From the NCBI GenBank assembly GCA_030737835.1, contig CM060855.1, forward strand, positions 5,946,478-6,010,477: a DNA stretch of 64,000 nt. The letters run 5' to 3'. The position numbers were made by a program, and so were the translations under genes. Under the pieces are notes generated by a model. It did not search any database and was not told the origin of the DNA. It saw only the letters and a program-made list of their open reading frames with translations. The DNA is from Acorus gramineus (Eukaryota > Streptophyta > Magnoliopsida > Acorales > Acoraceae). Position 1 is the first letter of the stretch, and each line of letters begins with the position of its first letter. This document shows, one piece after another, positions 35,501 through 47,790 of the stretch.

Positions 35501-38500
35501 ACAATATAAAATGTAAATCAAACACAAATGTCATTTATACTCATTCACCTCGGGAAGATTCTAAGCCATAATTTGATGCTCCAAATAATTAAGTGTGTGC
35601 ACGCGTACGCGCACACGCATGGATGACCTTTATATATTATATATGTGTACATAGTCATGTGCATTCAAAAAACTCAAAGGTAAGCAGTATATTGCATAAT
35701 GCCAAAGGTAACTTACAGTCCAAAATTGCTCCATGGTTCCACTCTCATAAATCTAAGAAGGCTGTAAATGTCCTCCACATTGTTCTGCCAAAATCATATT
35801 AGCAATTAGGGTATACAAAAAATGATCAATTACCGTCAATTGGTCAATGTACACACAAGTCATAACAATGGAGGTCAATGTATACACAAGTCATATCACA
35901 GGCATGCATGGAATAAAATTAACAAATTAAACAGATTCCCTTCTTATTGATGACAAAAGGAAACAAAGATAACTATTTATACAGGTTTATTATAAGAGGA
36001 AATCGAACAGCAACTGCAGTCCTGAAGCACATTACAAAGGCTCACCTGAATAGGAGTACCAGTGAGACACCACCTTCGCTCGGCTGTCAAAGCAGCAGCA
36101 GCTATTGAAATCTGGCTTTTAGCGGATTTTATGGTATGTGCTTCATCAAGTACAATCCTAAACCAGTGGACAGAATAAAGCCCCCCACTCTCTTCAGTGT
36201 TCTACAATAAAAAAATACGAACAAAAACAAGGAAACAACAGAACCTCATTAAATCCCGTCGTTATGTTTTCTTTTCACTACAGGGGATGACAGTAAAAAT
36301 TTTAATGATTCTTTCACCACAAGGCATATAAACATATTGATATTCAATGACAGAAATTACCTCAGCTGAATATTCTGATGCCAGTACACCATAAGTCGTA
36401 ATGACAACATCATTCTGAGCAAAAAGCTTTGCATCTTTTGGCCTGCTTTGACCGTAGTGAACATAGATAGAGAGGGATCCAGATTGAACATGAGTTTCAA
36501 TCTCAGCCTATCATTCAATATGAAAAATATCATACACCAGAAATGCACACCATGGAAGCCCACATGGGGCTCATGAAACTTAACAACACGTTCATAAATT
36601 AAAACATCAATGATAAAATATTTGCAAGCTTTGGTCTCCCATCAAAGCAACCTTAAAAGCAATATATTACCTTCCACTGGCCTAGCAGTGTCATAGGGCA
36701 AACAATAAGACTGCCCCCTCCTATAAGCAGCTTCTTAGATTTCATCAGCTTATCAAAACCAGAAATGCTGGTTGTTCTCTTTAAATCGGGTGAAGGTTGA
36801 TCAGATATGCTGCAGTCTTCACTGCTTCCATTGGAAGACTCACTCAAGGGGCAAGCAACGGATCCCCCTTTGCCAGGGTGAGAAAGAAGAAGAGCTATTG
36901 TCATGATGGTCTTTCCAAGCCCCATTGAATCTGCCAAGATCTACAAAACAAATATTTGTAGTCAAGTCACAATGCTGCATCATCCACTATTGTACCAACA
37001 TGGAAGTGAGAAACGGCAACAACAGACCAAAAAAATTTAACATAAACATACTCCTCCTCTTGCCATTTCAAGGGTGCTAGGAAACTCTGTTGTAGCATTC
37101 CCTGAAAATACATTCAAGTATACAACGAGTCCCCTCCTGAAAAAAGTAAGGGATCAAAGGCATTGGCCTACATCATTTTTACAGATGCAAAGGTTCAAAC
37201 ATTCAAAGCATCGAGACATACTTATCTTTCAACTGATATGCACTCCAACAAGGGTGAATGGTCGTTGCTGCCCCATCTGAGCATCCTCCTTTCTCCAGCT
37301 CAGTCATCCAATAAAGAGCCTGTTTCTGATATGGTCTTAGAACACACTGCAGGATGGTGGGGGGCTCCATCTCCTGAAGCACATACATGAAGAACCATAA
37401 ACTTCCAGGAATTTAATACAAGATTTTTAGAGCATCATGAAAATAATAATAATAAATCTACAAAAAATAAAGTGTCACAAACCTCTAGCTCGGAGTTGTC
37501 TGCTACACCAACAATTCTATCCATGTCGGAGTCTGAAATCGCCTCTCCTTCATCTCCAACTTTACTTCCATCATCGGACAATTTCCTACACTTCTCCAAT
37601 GGCAGCGTAACAGGATGAAATCCAGGACTGTCCTGTTCAAAAACCATAGCTGACTACAATGTCACGTATATGTAATGAAAAAAGAAAATCAATAGTTATG
37701 GTTCATGAACCTTAGGGTCTAATATATGTAATGAAAAAAGAAAATCAATAGTTATGGTTCATGAACCTTAGGGTCTAAAGGCCGCTTTCTTGTGTAGAGA
37801 TCCTCTGGTGTGAGTTCTGCCTGATTAGAATAGAAGGTTAAAATTATCATCAAAAGTGAAGTTCTTATACTACTTGGGGTAATTTGATTAAGACTGTCAT
37901 TACAAGGTTATATTCAATGAAGAGAGATACAGCCATCAAAGTGTGTGTGTGTGTGTGTGTGCGCGGTGTGCACAATCTAGGGGGAATCTTAAAATGGAAT
38001 TCTGTTACAGAATAAAAGAATAGGAGGGAAAGACACTTCTTCTAGATGCAATAAAATTACCAATCAGAAGAAGATAGAGAACAATCTATTTGTTGAACTA
38101 CAAAAAAGCTTTAGTCTTGCTAAGCATAGGTGTATACAGTCATAGTGATCACCATGAGGATAAGGACAGCGGTTCCTAACAACACTCAGCACTTGTACAT
38201 ATTAACATATATGTTCTCGCATGCAGACCACCTTTGTAACAAACGCTAACCACAAGTTTGTAACATCATTATTACATCAGTGAGAATAGGCAGCTAGTAA
38301 AAACCACAAAGTAAACAATGCAACAAGATCCAAAAAATTTATTAAATCTCACCTTCTTGAAGGGGGTAAGACCGAGCAACCTGAACAGATTCAGGAGAGG
38401 GTGCACCAATGACCCCTCTGTGGGCTGATGAGCCATCTTGAGGGACGTCCGGTGATGTTTATGAAACATGGACCCATTAATGTATACACTACAAAACCAG

Positions 38501-39309
38501 ATATAAGAAAGAACTGATCACCATTATACGGGAATTACAAAATTATAGGAAGATGAATGCATGTTACCTTAATCATACCTTATGGAGAGAAGGACCGTAT
38601 CCATGATTCCCAACACATCCGGAGCAGATACACAGCAACCCTCAACTCTGACCTTCCTCTCCTTGACGAGAGGCGAAAGGCAGCGGGCCCACTCGTTGGG
38701 TATCCGACCAATCTATCCAAAACTCTCCAAATCAAATTTTTTTCAACAATGCAATCAACTAGCCAAAAAGAAAGTAGACCCAAATGTGCAAACCTCTCCG
38801 AAATCAATGGTGGAGAACCTCACAATCTCCGAACAAGAACCAGCGGCCATCGATCGGCCTCTCCCGGGGAACTTCCCTGATTTGGGAGGGGACACCGACC
38901 GAGGAAACGTGAAGCTGACTGCATCCCCGGCTTTAATTCTCCTCCCCTTGCACGTTGAAAGCCCCGCCACTCGGGCGCTCTCGATGAGCCACCAATCCGC
39001 GCTCGAAGGCTCTCCCTCGCTGGGTCCGTGCCTCCGATTCGAGTCGGACCGTTCAATGAATTTGGGGGTGGGGGTTTTGTTCGCGTGGGAGGCCGAATTG
39101 GTGACCGGAGGAGGGGCGGAGGTCTTCCGGGGAGTGGTTCGGCCGACGGCGGGAGAGGAGAAGCTGGGAGTGTCGAAGATGATGTTGATGGCGGCGGTGG
39201 GGTCGTTGTTGGCCATGTGGAGGGCGCGGATGATGTCCATGTCGGAGAAGTCGGCGCCGACGACGGTTCGGACGGTCTCGATGAGATCCGCCGTGACTTT
39301 GGTCGCCAT
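32505..39309 (-). CDS. RAD5A: RAD5A-type SNF2 helicase with HIRAN and RING domains, about 20 exons
   Basis: This is the plant counterpart of yeast Rad5/human HLTF. It is a nuclear DNA translocase and ubiquitin ligase in error-free post-replication repair, expected to poly-ubiquitinate PCNA. Exon 1 (39309-38794) begins [20 protein letters not shown] and includes [15 protein letters not shown], typical of plant RAD5A. A HIRAN region follows ([16 protein letters not shown], 38712-38579). The SNF2 core shows [11 protein letters not shown] (motif I), [21 protein letters not shown] (motif II) and [10 protein letters not shown]. The RING finger reads CPICLEAF…[10 protein letters not shown]…CPVC (C3HC4, near 34420-34295). 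The C-terminal helicase half has [28 protein letters not shown] and [10 protein letters not shown], and the protein ends EELKMLFT at 32505. All expected blocks are present with plausible splice sites and no disabling change. Exon borders were not all fixed to the base. Confidence 0.95.
37668..37779 (-). repeat. 56-bp tandem duplication covering a RAD5A splice donor
   Basis: Two essentially identical 56-bp copies abut at about 37723/37724. On the minus strand each contains GACCCTAAG|GTTCATG, the 5' splice site after the exon ending TRKRPLDPK. The real donor is the one at 37765. Use of the second, 56 nt downstream, would shift the frame and meet TAA within seven codons. The lack of divergence suggests a recent event. 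Confidence 0.9.
37939..37964. repeat. (GT)n microsatellite in a RAD5A intron
   Basis: A short GT run, followed by GCGCGGTGTGC, lies within the intron between the exons at about 38354 and 37827. Confidence 0.8.
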
Positions 39310-41192
39310 CTAGAGCAACATGAAACCCTAACCCTAGAAACCGAGGGCGAAACAAACGGGGAGCTCAGATTACAGTATGGAATGGATTTGAACTCGGATC
39401 GTGTGAAAGATATGATCGTTGTTATTGATTCTTCTTTTTATTTTTATTTTTTTTATTTTTTTAATGGGATCGGGAGAGGTGAACGCGGGAGAGAGAGGGA
39501 TGCGACGGTTCCCGCCCTTTTTTTATGATATTTTTTTTTTCGAGGACCAATTTTTTTTTTTTTTTAAGGATTATATTTAGTTTCCACCATCCTAGACATG
39601 CACATTATTAAAAAAAAATCCCTTTCAAAACACATTATTATTATTATTGCGTTTAATTTTCCACCCTTTAAAATATTACTTAATTATATAAAAAAAACCC
39701 AACGGTTAAGATACTAACAATGTTAAGAGAATATTTAATCTCAACATATATATATTAACCATCTTACCTTTCGCATTAGTGAAATATAAATCTTAAATAT
39801 CCTTCTTCAACCAATTAAAATCTCAAGTGCTAGAAATTTATTTTGGCACGTTAATCTTTTGAGGGGTTTGGGTTAACGAAATTTTTTTTTCTTTCAAATT
39901 AGAATATTATTGACAATCCGCCATTTTATGATGGATTTTGTCATGAAATATTCATTTGGGTTTTTTATAAAATTAGATAACATTTTAAAGAAACTTATAA
40001 TAATATTGTTTTTTTAGATGTGTTTTTAATAATTTGCATATTTTAGAAGAGGGTAAAAACTAAATAACCATTTTTTAATAATGGACAACAAAGTGCGTGA
40101 CATATTATGGATCCGATCACTGTTTATCTGAGTTATTTTTGCTAAACAAACCATAATTTTTCTTATTTTACTGTATTCTTCCTTATTCCACTTGGTCCAC
40201 CAGATTTATTTATTGTATGATAAAATAGTAGTTATATATATAAATAAAAAATTATGAGAATTACACAAAACTAAATAAAAACATGCATAGATAAGATATT
40301 TATTTTATTTATGATATATCCATTTAATATTATCATCTCAAATTACTGCGGAAAGATCGACGATTCTTTTTTCCTGGTCAAATTAAATACCTCTTCTAAT
40401 CAATTGTCAGACTTGTATTTCTATTTTCTTATTTTATTTCTCTTTTTTTTTCACCTCACTTGTAATTATATTTTAAAATTAAAATTATGATAGCAATATC
40501 TAACTTATTTTTATAAAAAATCTATTTAATATTAAATTAATAAATCAAAATAGTAGGCATATGATTTTGTTTGATTTAAACAATTCTAAAATTTTATTCA
40601 AAATTTGTCCCTCATCTAAGTATAAAAATAAAAAAAAATACCTCAATAACTTTTGTTTTAATAAGTAAACTAGTTTTACATACATATATAATGCATGTGG
40701 TTTTGGATATAAAACATGTAATTATAATATGAATATATGAATAACACAATATTCACAAAATGTTTATAAAATATTAAATGAAAAACAAACTCACTTCATT
40801 TAACATATAGAATAATAAATTTATATATCATGTAATATATATATATATATTTTGAATTATCTTAAAATATATATATTTATTATTATATAAATGTCATCTG
40901 AAGAACAATAATTGTTAAATTTACGAGAGGATAAAAATAAAATTAAAAAATGAATTATTTTTTCCTTTAATAAACAAATAATAGATATATAAAATATATA
41001 TATACAATGATCATCATTTATATAAAAAAAATGAAAACAAATCTCTCTCTCTCTCTCTATCTCTCTCAATATAACAGAGGTACCACCACTTGATTGATCT
41101 TCTCCCGCCTATCGATTTTAGGGTTTCTATCCATCTCATATGAACCTCTTCAAAGATCATCCCCCTTCATAATCGCTTGGCCCCTCCCCAAA
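39310..41192. other. Divergent promoter region between RAD5A and the DDT-PHD gene
   Basis: The two genes are head to head, 1.88 kb apart. A GC-rich part next to RAD5A (to about 39530) is its leader and proximal promoter. The rest is extremely AT-rich until a CT microsatellite at 41042-41066, just upstream of the DDT-PHD start. No other gene is visible. Confidence 0.6.
39323..39336 (-). promoter_or_regulatory. Telo-box in the RAD5A leader
   Basis: AAACCCTAACCCTA, two units of the plant telomeric repeat, lies just upstream of the RAD5A start codon. Such telo-boxes are known promoter/leader elements of plant replication- and growth-related genes. A role here is inferred. Confidence 0.5.
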
Positions 41193-44100
41193 ATGGACGG
41201 CTCGGATCGTCCCGGGTCGTCCTCCGCCGTCACCGCCACCGGATCCAGCCCCTCCTCCAGCGACTTCTCCGCCTCCGTCCCTTCACAGCCCGCCGCCGTA
41301 TCTCTGTCGCCTCCTCCGCTTCCCTCCTCTTCCGGCGCCGTCGCCGTCCCCGAAGAGTCCGTCTCCCATCTCTTCTCCGTCTACACCTTCCTCCGCTCCT
41401 TCGGTCACCACCTCTATCTGAGCCCCTTCACCCTCGACGACTTCGTCGGCTCCCTCAATTGTTCTCTCCCCAACAACCTCTCCGACGCGGTCCACCTCTC
41501 CCTCCTCCGCGCCGTCCGCCGACACCTCGAGGCGGCCTCCAGCGATCCCTCCGCTGATGGCCACCGCCCGGCCCTCCGGTGCCTCAGTCACTCCGATTGG
41601 TCCCTCCTCGACAACCTCACCTGGCCGACCTTCCTCATTGAGTACCTCTTCTTCATGGGCCACTTGAGTGGGCTCGGGTGGAAGGGTTTCTGTGACGGAG
41701 CTTGCGATGGTGAGTACTATGTGTTGCCTGTTAATGCCAAGCTTCGGGTGCTCCAGATGCTCTGCGACGATGCCTCGGATACTGCTGAAATCAGGGCGGA
41801 GATCGCGGCGCGGGAGATCGGGGTGGAGGATGCAGAGTCAGAGGGGGCAATTGTCCCTCCTCCTCCGTCCACGGGGACCGGGCTTAGGAAGGCCCATCTA
41901 GGCAAGGCGAAGCCAAATGTCGGGGTTGTGGTGGAGGAAGAGAATGATGAGAACGGTGATGAGTGCAGGCTATGTGGTATGGATGGGACGCTTGTTTGCT
42001 GCGATGGGTGCCCCTCAGTGTACCATTCGAGGTGCATCGGGCTCAACAAGGCGCTTCTTCCGGAAGGGCCGTGGTACTGTCCGGAGTGCATGGTGGACAG
42101 GATGGGTGGTGCGGCTTGTTCCATGATGGGGATGGGGCTGAGAGGCGCGGTGGTCTTTGGCATTGATCCCTTTGGAAGGGTATTTCTTGGGACCTGCAAT
42201 TACTTGTTGGTGTAAGCTTTTCTTTTTACCCCACATCATGCTTTTTGTGGCACTGCTTGGACAAAATTTTACGTACGCCCGATATGTTTTTAAACCTGTT
42301 TGTAAGCTCAATCCTTTTTGCAGCCCCATTTACAGTCCGCACACATTATTATTTTCCTTTAAGTATATACTTAGCCGATGAAAAAAATTGAATTGAATGC
42401 ATTTGTTCTTAACATTTTTCATAATAGATTATATAGTATATACCATGTTAGGCGATCATATATAGTGTTAGTGATGTAGCTGCAAAACAGACTGAGTGGA
42501 TCAACACCCATTACATAATGCATCGCAATGCAACGCGTGCATGTCTATGACATTTCATATTGGACAAAATATTTATATATCACGTGCATTGTTGGTCAAG
42601 AAGCCGTAAAGGCTCCTGTTACTTCGTCCTTGATTTCGCTTTCGTAGCTGCAAGCTTCTGACCCTCTTGTTTTTGTGATTCTACAAATGAATGTCTGCAG
42701 GATCAATACCTTTGTAAATGCCAAGCCAATGTCTAGATATTACAACCGAAATGATGTTGTTAAGGTCCTGGAGGTTCTTTGCTCATCTAGGAAAACAAAT
42801 GCATTGTATGCATACATATGCAGAGGGATTTTACAGTATTGGGACATTTCTGATTTTTCACTTCCTGATATAACTGAATCTGCCACGAGTCGACTAGTTA
42901 AGAAGGAGAGTGATGCAGTTTTGCATTCCAGTGAGCAAACTCATAATGTATCAAGAAATGTTGATGGGGAGAATGATATGAACATGATTGTCGAGAGTAC
43001 TGCAGACCGTAAAGCAGTGTCAGCTGAAGAGGTTGGTTTTCTTGGAACTGGAGTGAATGGTGCCGTTTCAGATGGTAGCGAAGTAGGCGCTGCAAGTAAA
43101 CCTGCAATTCTTCTGAAAGATGGACAGCGTTCATGCGCAGAAGATGTTGCCATATCCCTACATCTTGTCCAAGGCATCAGCACAAAGTCCCATGAGCATC
43201 CTGGAAATGGACCTGCAATCTCTGGTGGGTCTCTTGGCCTCACATCTAATATTTCTGATTCCACCACCCAAAGATCTTCTGAAAGATCAGTTGTAATAGA
43301 TAATGGCCCATGTGTACCTCAGAATAAATTTTTTATTAATTTGGAAGATTCATGCAGCAGAATTGGAAGTGTCAGGGATCTTCATGAAAGAAGGCAAGGC
43401 AATCAAAGTTGTGGTGGGCAAAGTAAACACACAAGAAATGGTGAGTCTCTTATGGGTTCTTCATTCAAACCTAATGCTTACATTAATCTATACATTATGG
43501 GTGAAGTTGCTGCATCTGCTGCTGCCAATCTGGCTGTCCTTGCATCTGAAGACAGTAGAATTTCTGAGGTTCATCATGTTTCCGCAAACAAGAAGAAATT
43601 AGTTTCAGAACTGCAAATTAAAGCATTTTCCAGAGATGCCATGCCTTTTTTCTGGCCAAGTCCAGAGAAGAAGCTTATGGAGGTCCCGAGGGAAAGGTGT
43701 GGGTGGTGCATCTCATGCAAGGGTCTGAATACTAGCAAAAGAGGGTGTTTATTGAACTATGCTGCCTTTGCCGCTCTTAAAGGAGCTGCTAAAGTTCTTG
43801 GTGGCCTTCGATCTGTGAAGTATGTTAGCAGCCACCTTACTGAAATTGCATTATACATTCTACTCATGGAGGAGAGCCTGCGTGGTCTTTTTTGTGGTCC
43901 AATGTTGGATGCAAGATATAGAGAATGGTGGCGTAAGGTTGTGAGGGAAGCCTCATCATGCAGAGTGCTAAGTCATTTATTACTCAAGGTGAGTCGCTTC
44001 CTGTTGCCGACAAGTTTGCTTAATCACTCATATTTAGTGGATGGAATTAACAAATTTGAGCTATCATGTGTTTCTTTGTATAAATACAGCGCATAAAATC

Positions 44101-47100
44101 TGCATTTGATCAAACCTTATCTGAAATTATATTGAAGTTTGAATTTGTAGCAAAGCATCTGCTTTGTTGTCGGACAGCAACACATTGCTGCACCGACTTT
44201 AGTCATACATTAATTACAAAGGGATCTGATGTTCTTACTGCCTTCTTTCTATCTGAGCCATGTCAGAAATCACAATATAAAGCCTATAAAAAATTAGGAG
44301 TCATGTGCTACCATAACAGTTTTCTAAATTTTAATGAGGATTGTGGTCTGAAAAGTTTCAACAAACATTTTTTCAAGAATTATATTAAGTTTATTGACCA
44401 ATTTCATTGTGTATGGTATAGATGTGTGAACAGTAGGCTGTGTTGTTCGCCAGGAAATTTCATGGTGACTGCTTTAACTCCCCCTGTGCATGTAGTTATT
44501 CAATGAGCAGCATCAGGAACAGTAATGTTCATCGACTACAGATTATGATAACATAAATGCGAACAATCTAAACAATAAAAGAAAAATTACTTTTCAAATA
44601 GCATCCAAGTAATAATAATTTTATCTACACTTCTTTGGTTTTTGGATGAATATACTCTGTTATTTATATCACAATGTATGAGTTTGTATGGCTCATGATG
44701 GGAAAATAATCTGTAATTGTACTGATGGTGATGATGGCGGTCTTATAGATGATTTTGAGCACACAGATGGGCATTCCTTATATTAGTAGCTGTTGAATAA
44801 TGTGTGAGTCATACATGCAGCTTGAAGAAAACATCCGCACAGTGGTGTTTTTGACCGGGTGGTTTAAACTGATGGATGAAAGGTCGGTTGATTTATCTAT
44901 CGCACAAGCGGCCTTGAACGCAACTCGGCCAACACATAAGCGTATAATTGGGGGCAGGCGAAGTAGAAAGCAAGTTGAGATAACTGCTACTACCTCTGAA
45001 GATTCCGAGGAAAGCTTTTGCTGGTGGCGACGAGGGAGACTTTCAAAACTCATTTTTCAGAAAGGAACTCTGCCAAGCTCATTAACCAAGAAAGCTGCTC
45101 GTCAAGGTGAAAATTTACTTTTAGGTTTCCTGATAGAATCTTTACTGCATGCACTGTATCTTTGCCAATGCTAGCCACCTTAACTTCTGCTTGTCAGGGG
45201 GTAGAAGAGGGATACCTGGCGTTTCATACGCTGAAGGTTTTGAAGTTCCTAGAAGAAGCCGGAGGGCTGCTTGGAGGGCTGCTGTAGAGATGACTAGAAA
45301 TTCAGCCCAGCTTGCTCTTCAGGTTTGTTGGTATTTTAGCAATGTTCACAATTATAGAGTTCCTTTTTGTTTGTCTCTGGTTGTATAACTCCAGTTATAG
45401 TTTGTGTAATGTACCATCATTCTATTAACTTTTCAAACTGATGTACCAGGTCAGGTATCTTGATGCTCATCTAAGATGGGGTGATCTTGTGTCTCCAAAT
45501 CAAAATGCTCCTGATGGAAAGGGTTCAGATGTTGAAGCTTCTGCTTTCAGAAATGCAGTTGTATGTGACAAGAAGACCGTGGACACTAAGACAAGATATG
45601 CATTAGATTTTGGCAGTCAGAAGCATCTTCCTTTGCGAGTAATGAAGAATGTTATTGAAACAGAGAAAACACAAGAACAGGAGAAGTTATGGTTTTCTGA
45701 GAATTGTGTTCCATTGTACCTGATAAAAGAGTATGATGTCAAGGCTGAGAAGATCATACCTGATCTGCCAGACCTCTGCATAAGGCAGCCAAAAGCTCGT
45801 CGAAGGGACATACTTGTGTATCTATTTCATAAGGGTGACAAACCCAACAAGTGCTCCTGTTGTTCTTGTCAAAAGGATATTTTGCTCAGGTTCTTTTCTC
45901 TTGACTGATTTGGGTTTCTGTTCCCTTTTTCCCTCATTCATTGCTTTTCCAATATGCCGTCATAGTCACTGACTCTTATTATTCTTCTTCCTTACGTGGT
46001 TTCTAGGGATGCGGCCCGGTGCATAGTATGTCAAGGTATGGAAGTTTTGGGCCAACTCTGATAAATATCTTGATATATAGAAATGTGTTTATGTCAGGTT
46101 CAAATGGTAGTGCATTTATTTATGACTCATCAATACTATCAGGCCTGTAACTCTGCTTGCTCTCATATTATGTTCAGGTTATTGTCACAAAACCTGCACA
46201 ATATTTTCAGCTAGCAAAACAAAAGAGGGGACGATTTTCCCTGTCACATGCAAGCAATGTCACCTTCTCCAAATTAATGCAGCGAACGATAACCATATGA
46301 AGCATCTGAAAGCTCAGTTTCCTGTGCATCAATCGCAGTCCCCAATGGCGAGTTTTCCTAAACTTGTGCAACAAGATAATTACCGTCAATTTACTCCTGT
46401 CAGGAAAATTGATATTGATCAGGAGAGAAAACAACATTCATCTGGTACAGAAACAAGGGTTAACCGTGTGAAGAGCCGTTGTAATGGTCTTATATGGAAG
46501 AAGAAAAACTCCAAGAGTAATGAGACAGGCATAGATTTCAGGATCAATAATGTAATTCTTCGTGGCAATGCGGACATGGGCCTGACAAATAAACCTATTT
46601 GTGCCCTCTGTTCCAAGCCCTACAGTTCAGACCTGATATATATTCGCTGTGAATTTTGCAAATGTAAGCCGGTACAAGATATTTGATTGCTGAATTACTC
46701 CTGGAAGTGTGTATGCTACATGTCTCTTCTCTTGATATTCATTAACACTGTTTTCCTTCCACTGTTTTCTACAGATTGGTATCATGCGGATGCCCTAGAT
46801 CTCAGGGAAGATCAAATTCTCAATTTGGTGGGGTTTAAGTGCTGCAAATGCCGCAGGATGGCTTCTCCAATTTGTCCCTACGTGAATTTGGAGAAAAAGC
46901 CACCTCGGAAGCAGTTGAAGCAGAACATTGTACGGACGAATGAAAGCATCAATGTACAGATTGAATCTGGGTTTAAAAGCAAAAGACCTCGCTTTTCAGA
47001 GGACAACACCCCATCACTGAATGTGAAGGCAGAAGATGTCACTGAGGATGACGCTCTTCTCTTTTCACTGAGTGCAGTCGTGCCAATCACTGAGGACCCT

Positions 47101-47790
47101 CATGGAATTAGTCCTAAATGGGAGAGGCCTGAAGCATTCTCAGAGAACCTGCAAAACTCCTCAGTCGTAAGACCTCATGTAATGACTGGAAAGGATGTTG
47201 TGTTCTCAGAAACCCAGAATGTGAACCCTCTGATTGGAGGGTTCCCTCAGAACACGCCAGTTGAAAGATTTGATGTTCAGCATGGGAGCCAAGTAGAAGA
47301 AGATCCCACTGCTGTTGGGAGGACACCAGTGGCTGCTGCAGAATGGGAAATCACAGAGACACATAACCAGCTCCCTGCACAAGAGGGTGAGATTGCTAGA
47401 GACATGGATTTTGAACCACAAACATTCTTCTCTTTTGCAGAGTTATTGTCGTGCGAGGGAGACCATCTGGACAGTCTGTTTGATTTGCCCATGAACGCAA
47501 CTGAGAATTGGTGTGATGAACTCTCTGGTTTCGGTGGGGCTGAATTGGTTTGTGATTCAGTGGCCCCAACCATCTTATCTGAACCACATGGAAATGTTGG
47601 TGCCATGAACCACAGTCTCCATGGCGGGCCCGTTAAATACTCGTGTCAATTCTGCAAGCAGGATCAACCATCTGCGGATCTTTTATGTGAAATTTGTGGG
47701 CTGCGTATCCACAATCATTGTTCTAGGTGGGTTGAGATGAACTCTGATAACAGTCCGTGGAGATGTGGAAACTGCAGGGACTGGAGATGA
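41193..47790 (+). CDS. DDT and PHD-finger chromatin protein (PTM-like), eight exons, 1562 aa
   Basis: Exons are 41193-42211, 42701-43988, 44821-45106, 45198-45322, 45450-45889, 46007-46035, 46178-46663 and 46775-47790. Phases agree throughout and give 1562 aa, close to the size I recall for Arabidopsis At5g22760. A DDT domain (VSHLFSVYTFLRSFGHHLYL, about residues 57-115) is followed by a PHD finger (CRLCGMDGTLVCCDGC…CPEC, about 257-303). Further Cys/His-rich fingers follow (CSCCSC…CIVCQGYCHKTCT, CALCSKPY…CEFCK, and a last one at the C-terminus, CQFCKQDQ…CGNC). I see no convincing transmembrane segment, so it may be purely nuclear, unlike PTM proper. It is expected to read histone tails and work with ISWI-type remodellers. 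The ATG at 41193 begins MDGSDRPG; the frame is open upstream to 41094, but family members do not suggest that extension. Confidence 0.9.

Noticed and set aside
38582-39313. 243-codon plus-strand frame
   Set aside because: It is the antisense shadow of RAD5A exons 1 and 2, which match the family protein on the other strand.
41283-41663. Minus-strand frame, Glu/Gly-rich
   Set aside because: Antisense shadow of the GC-rich first exon of the DDT-PHD gene.
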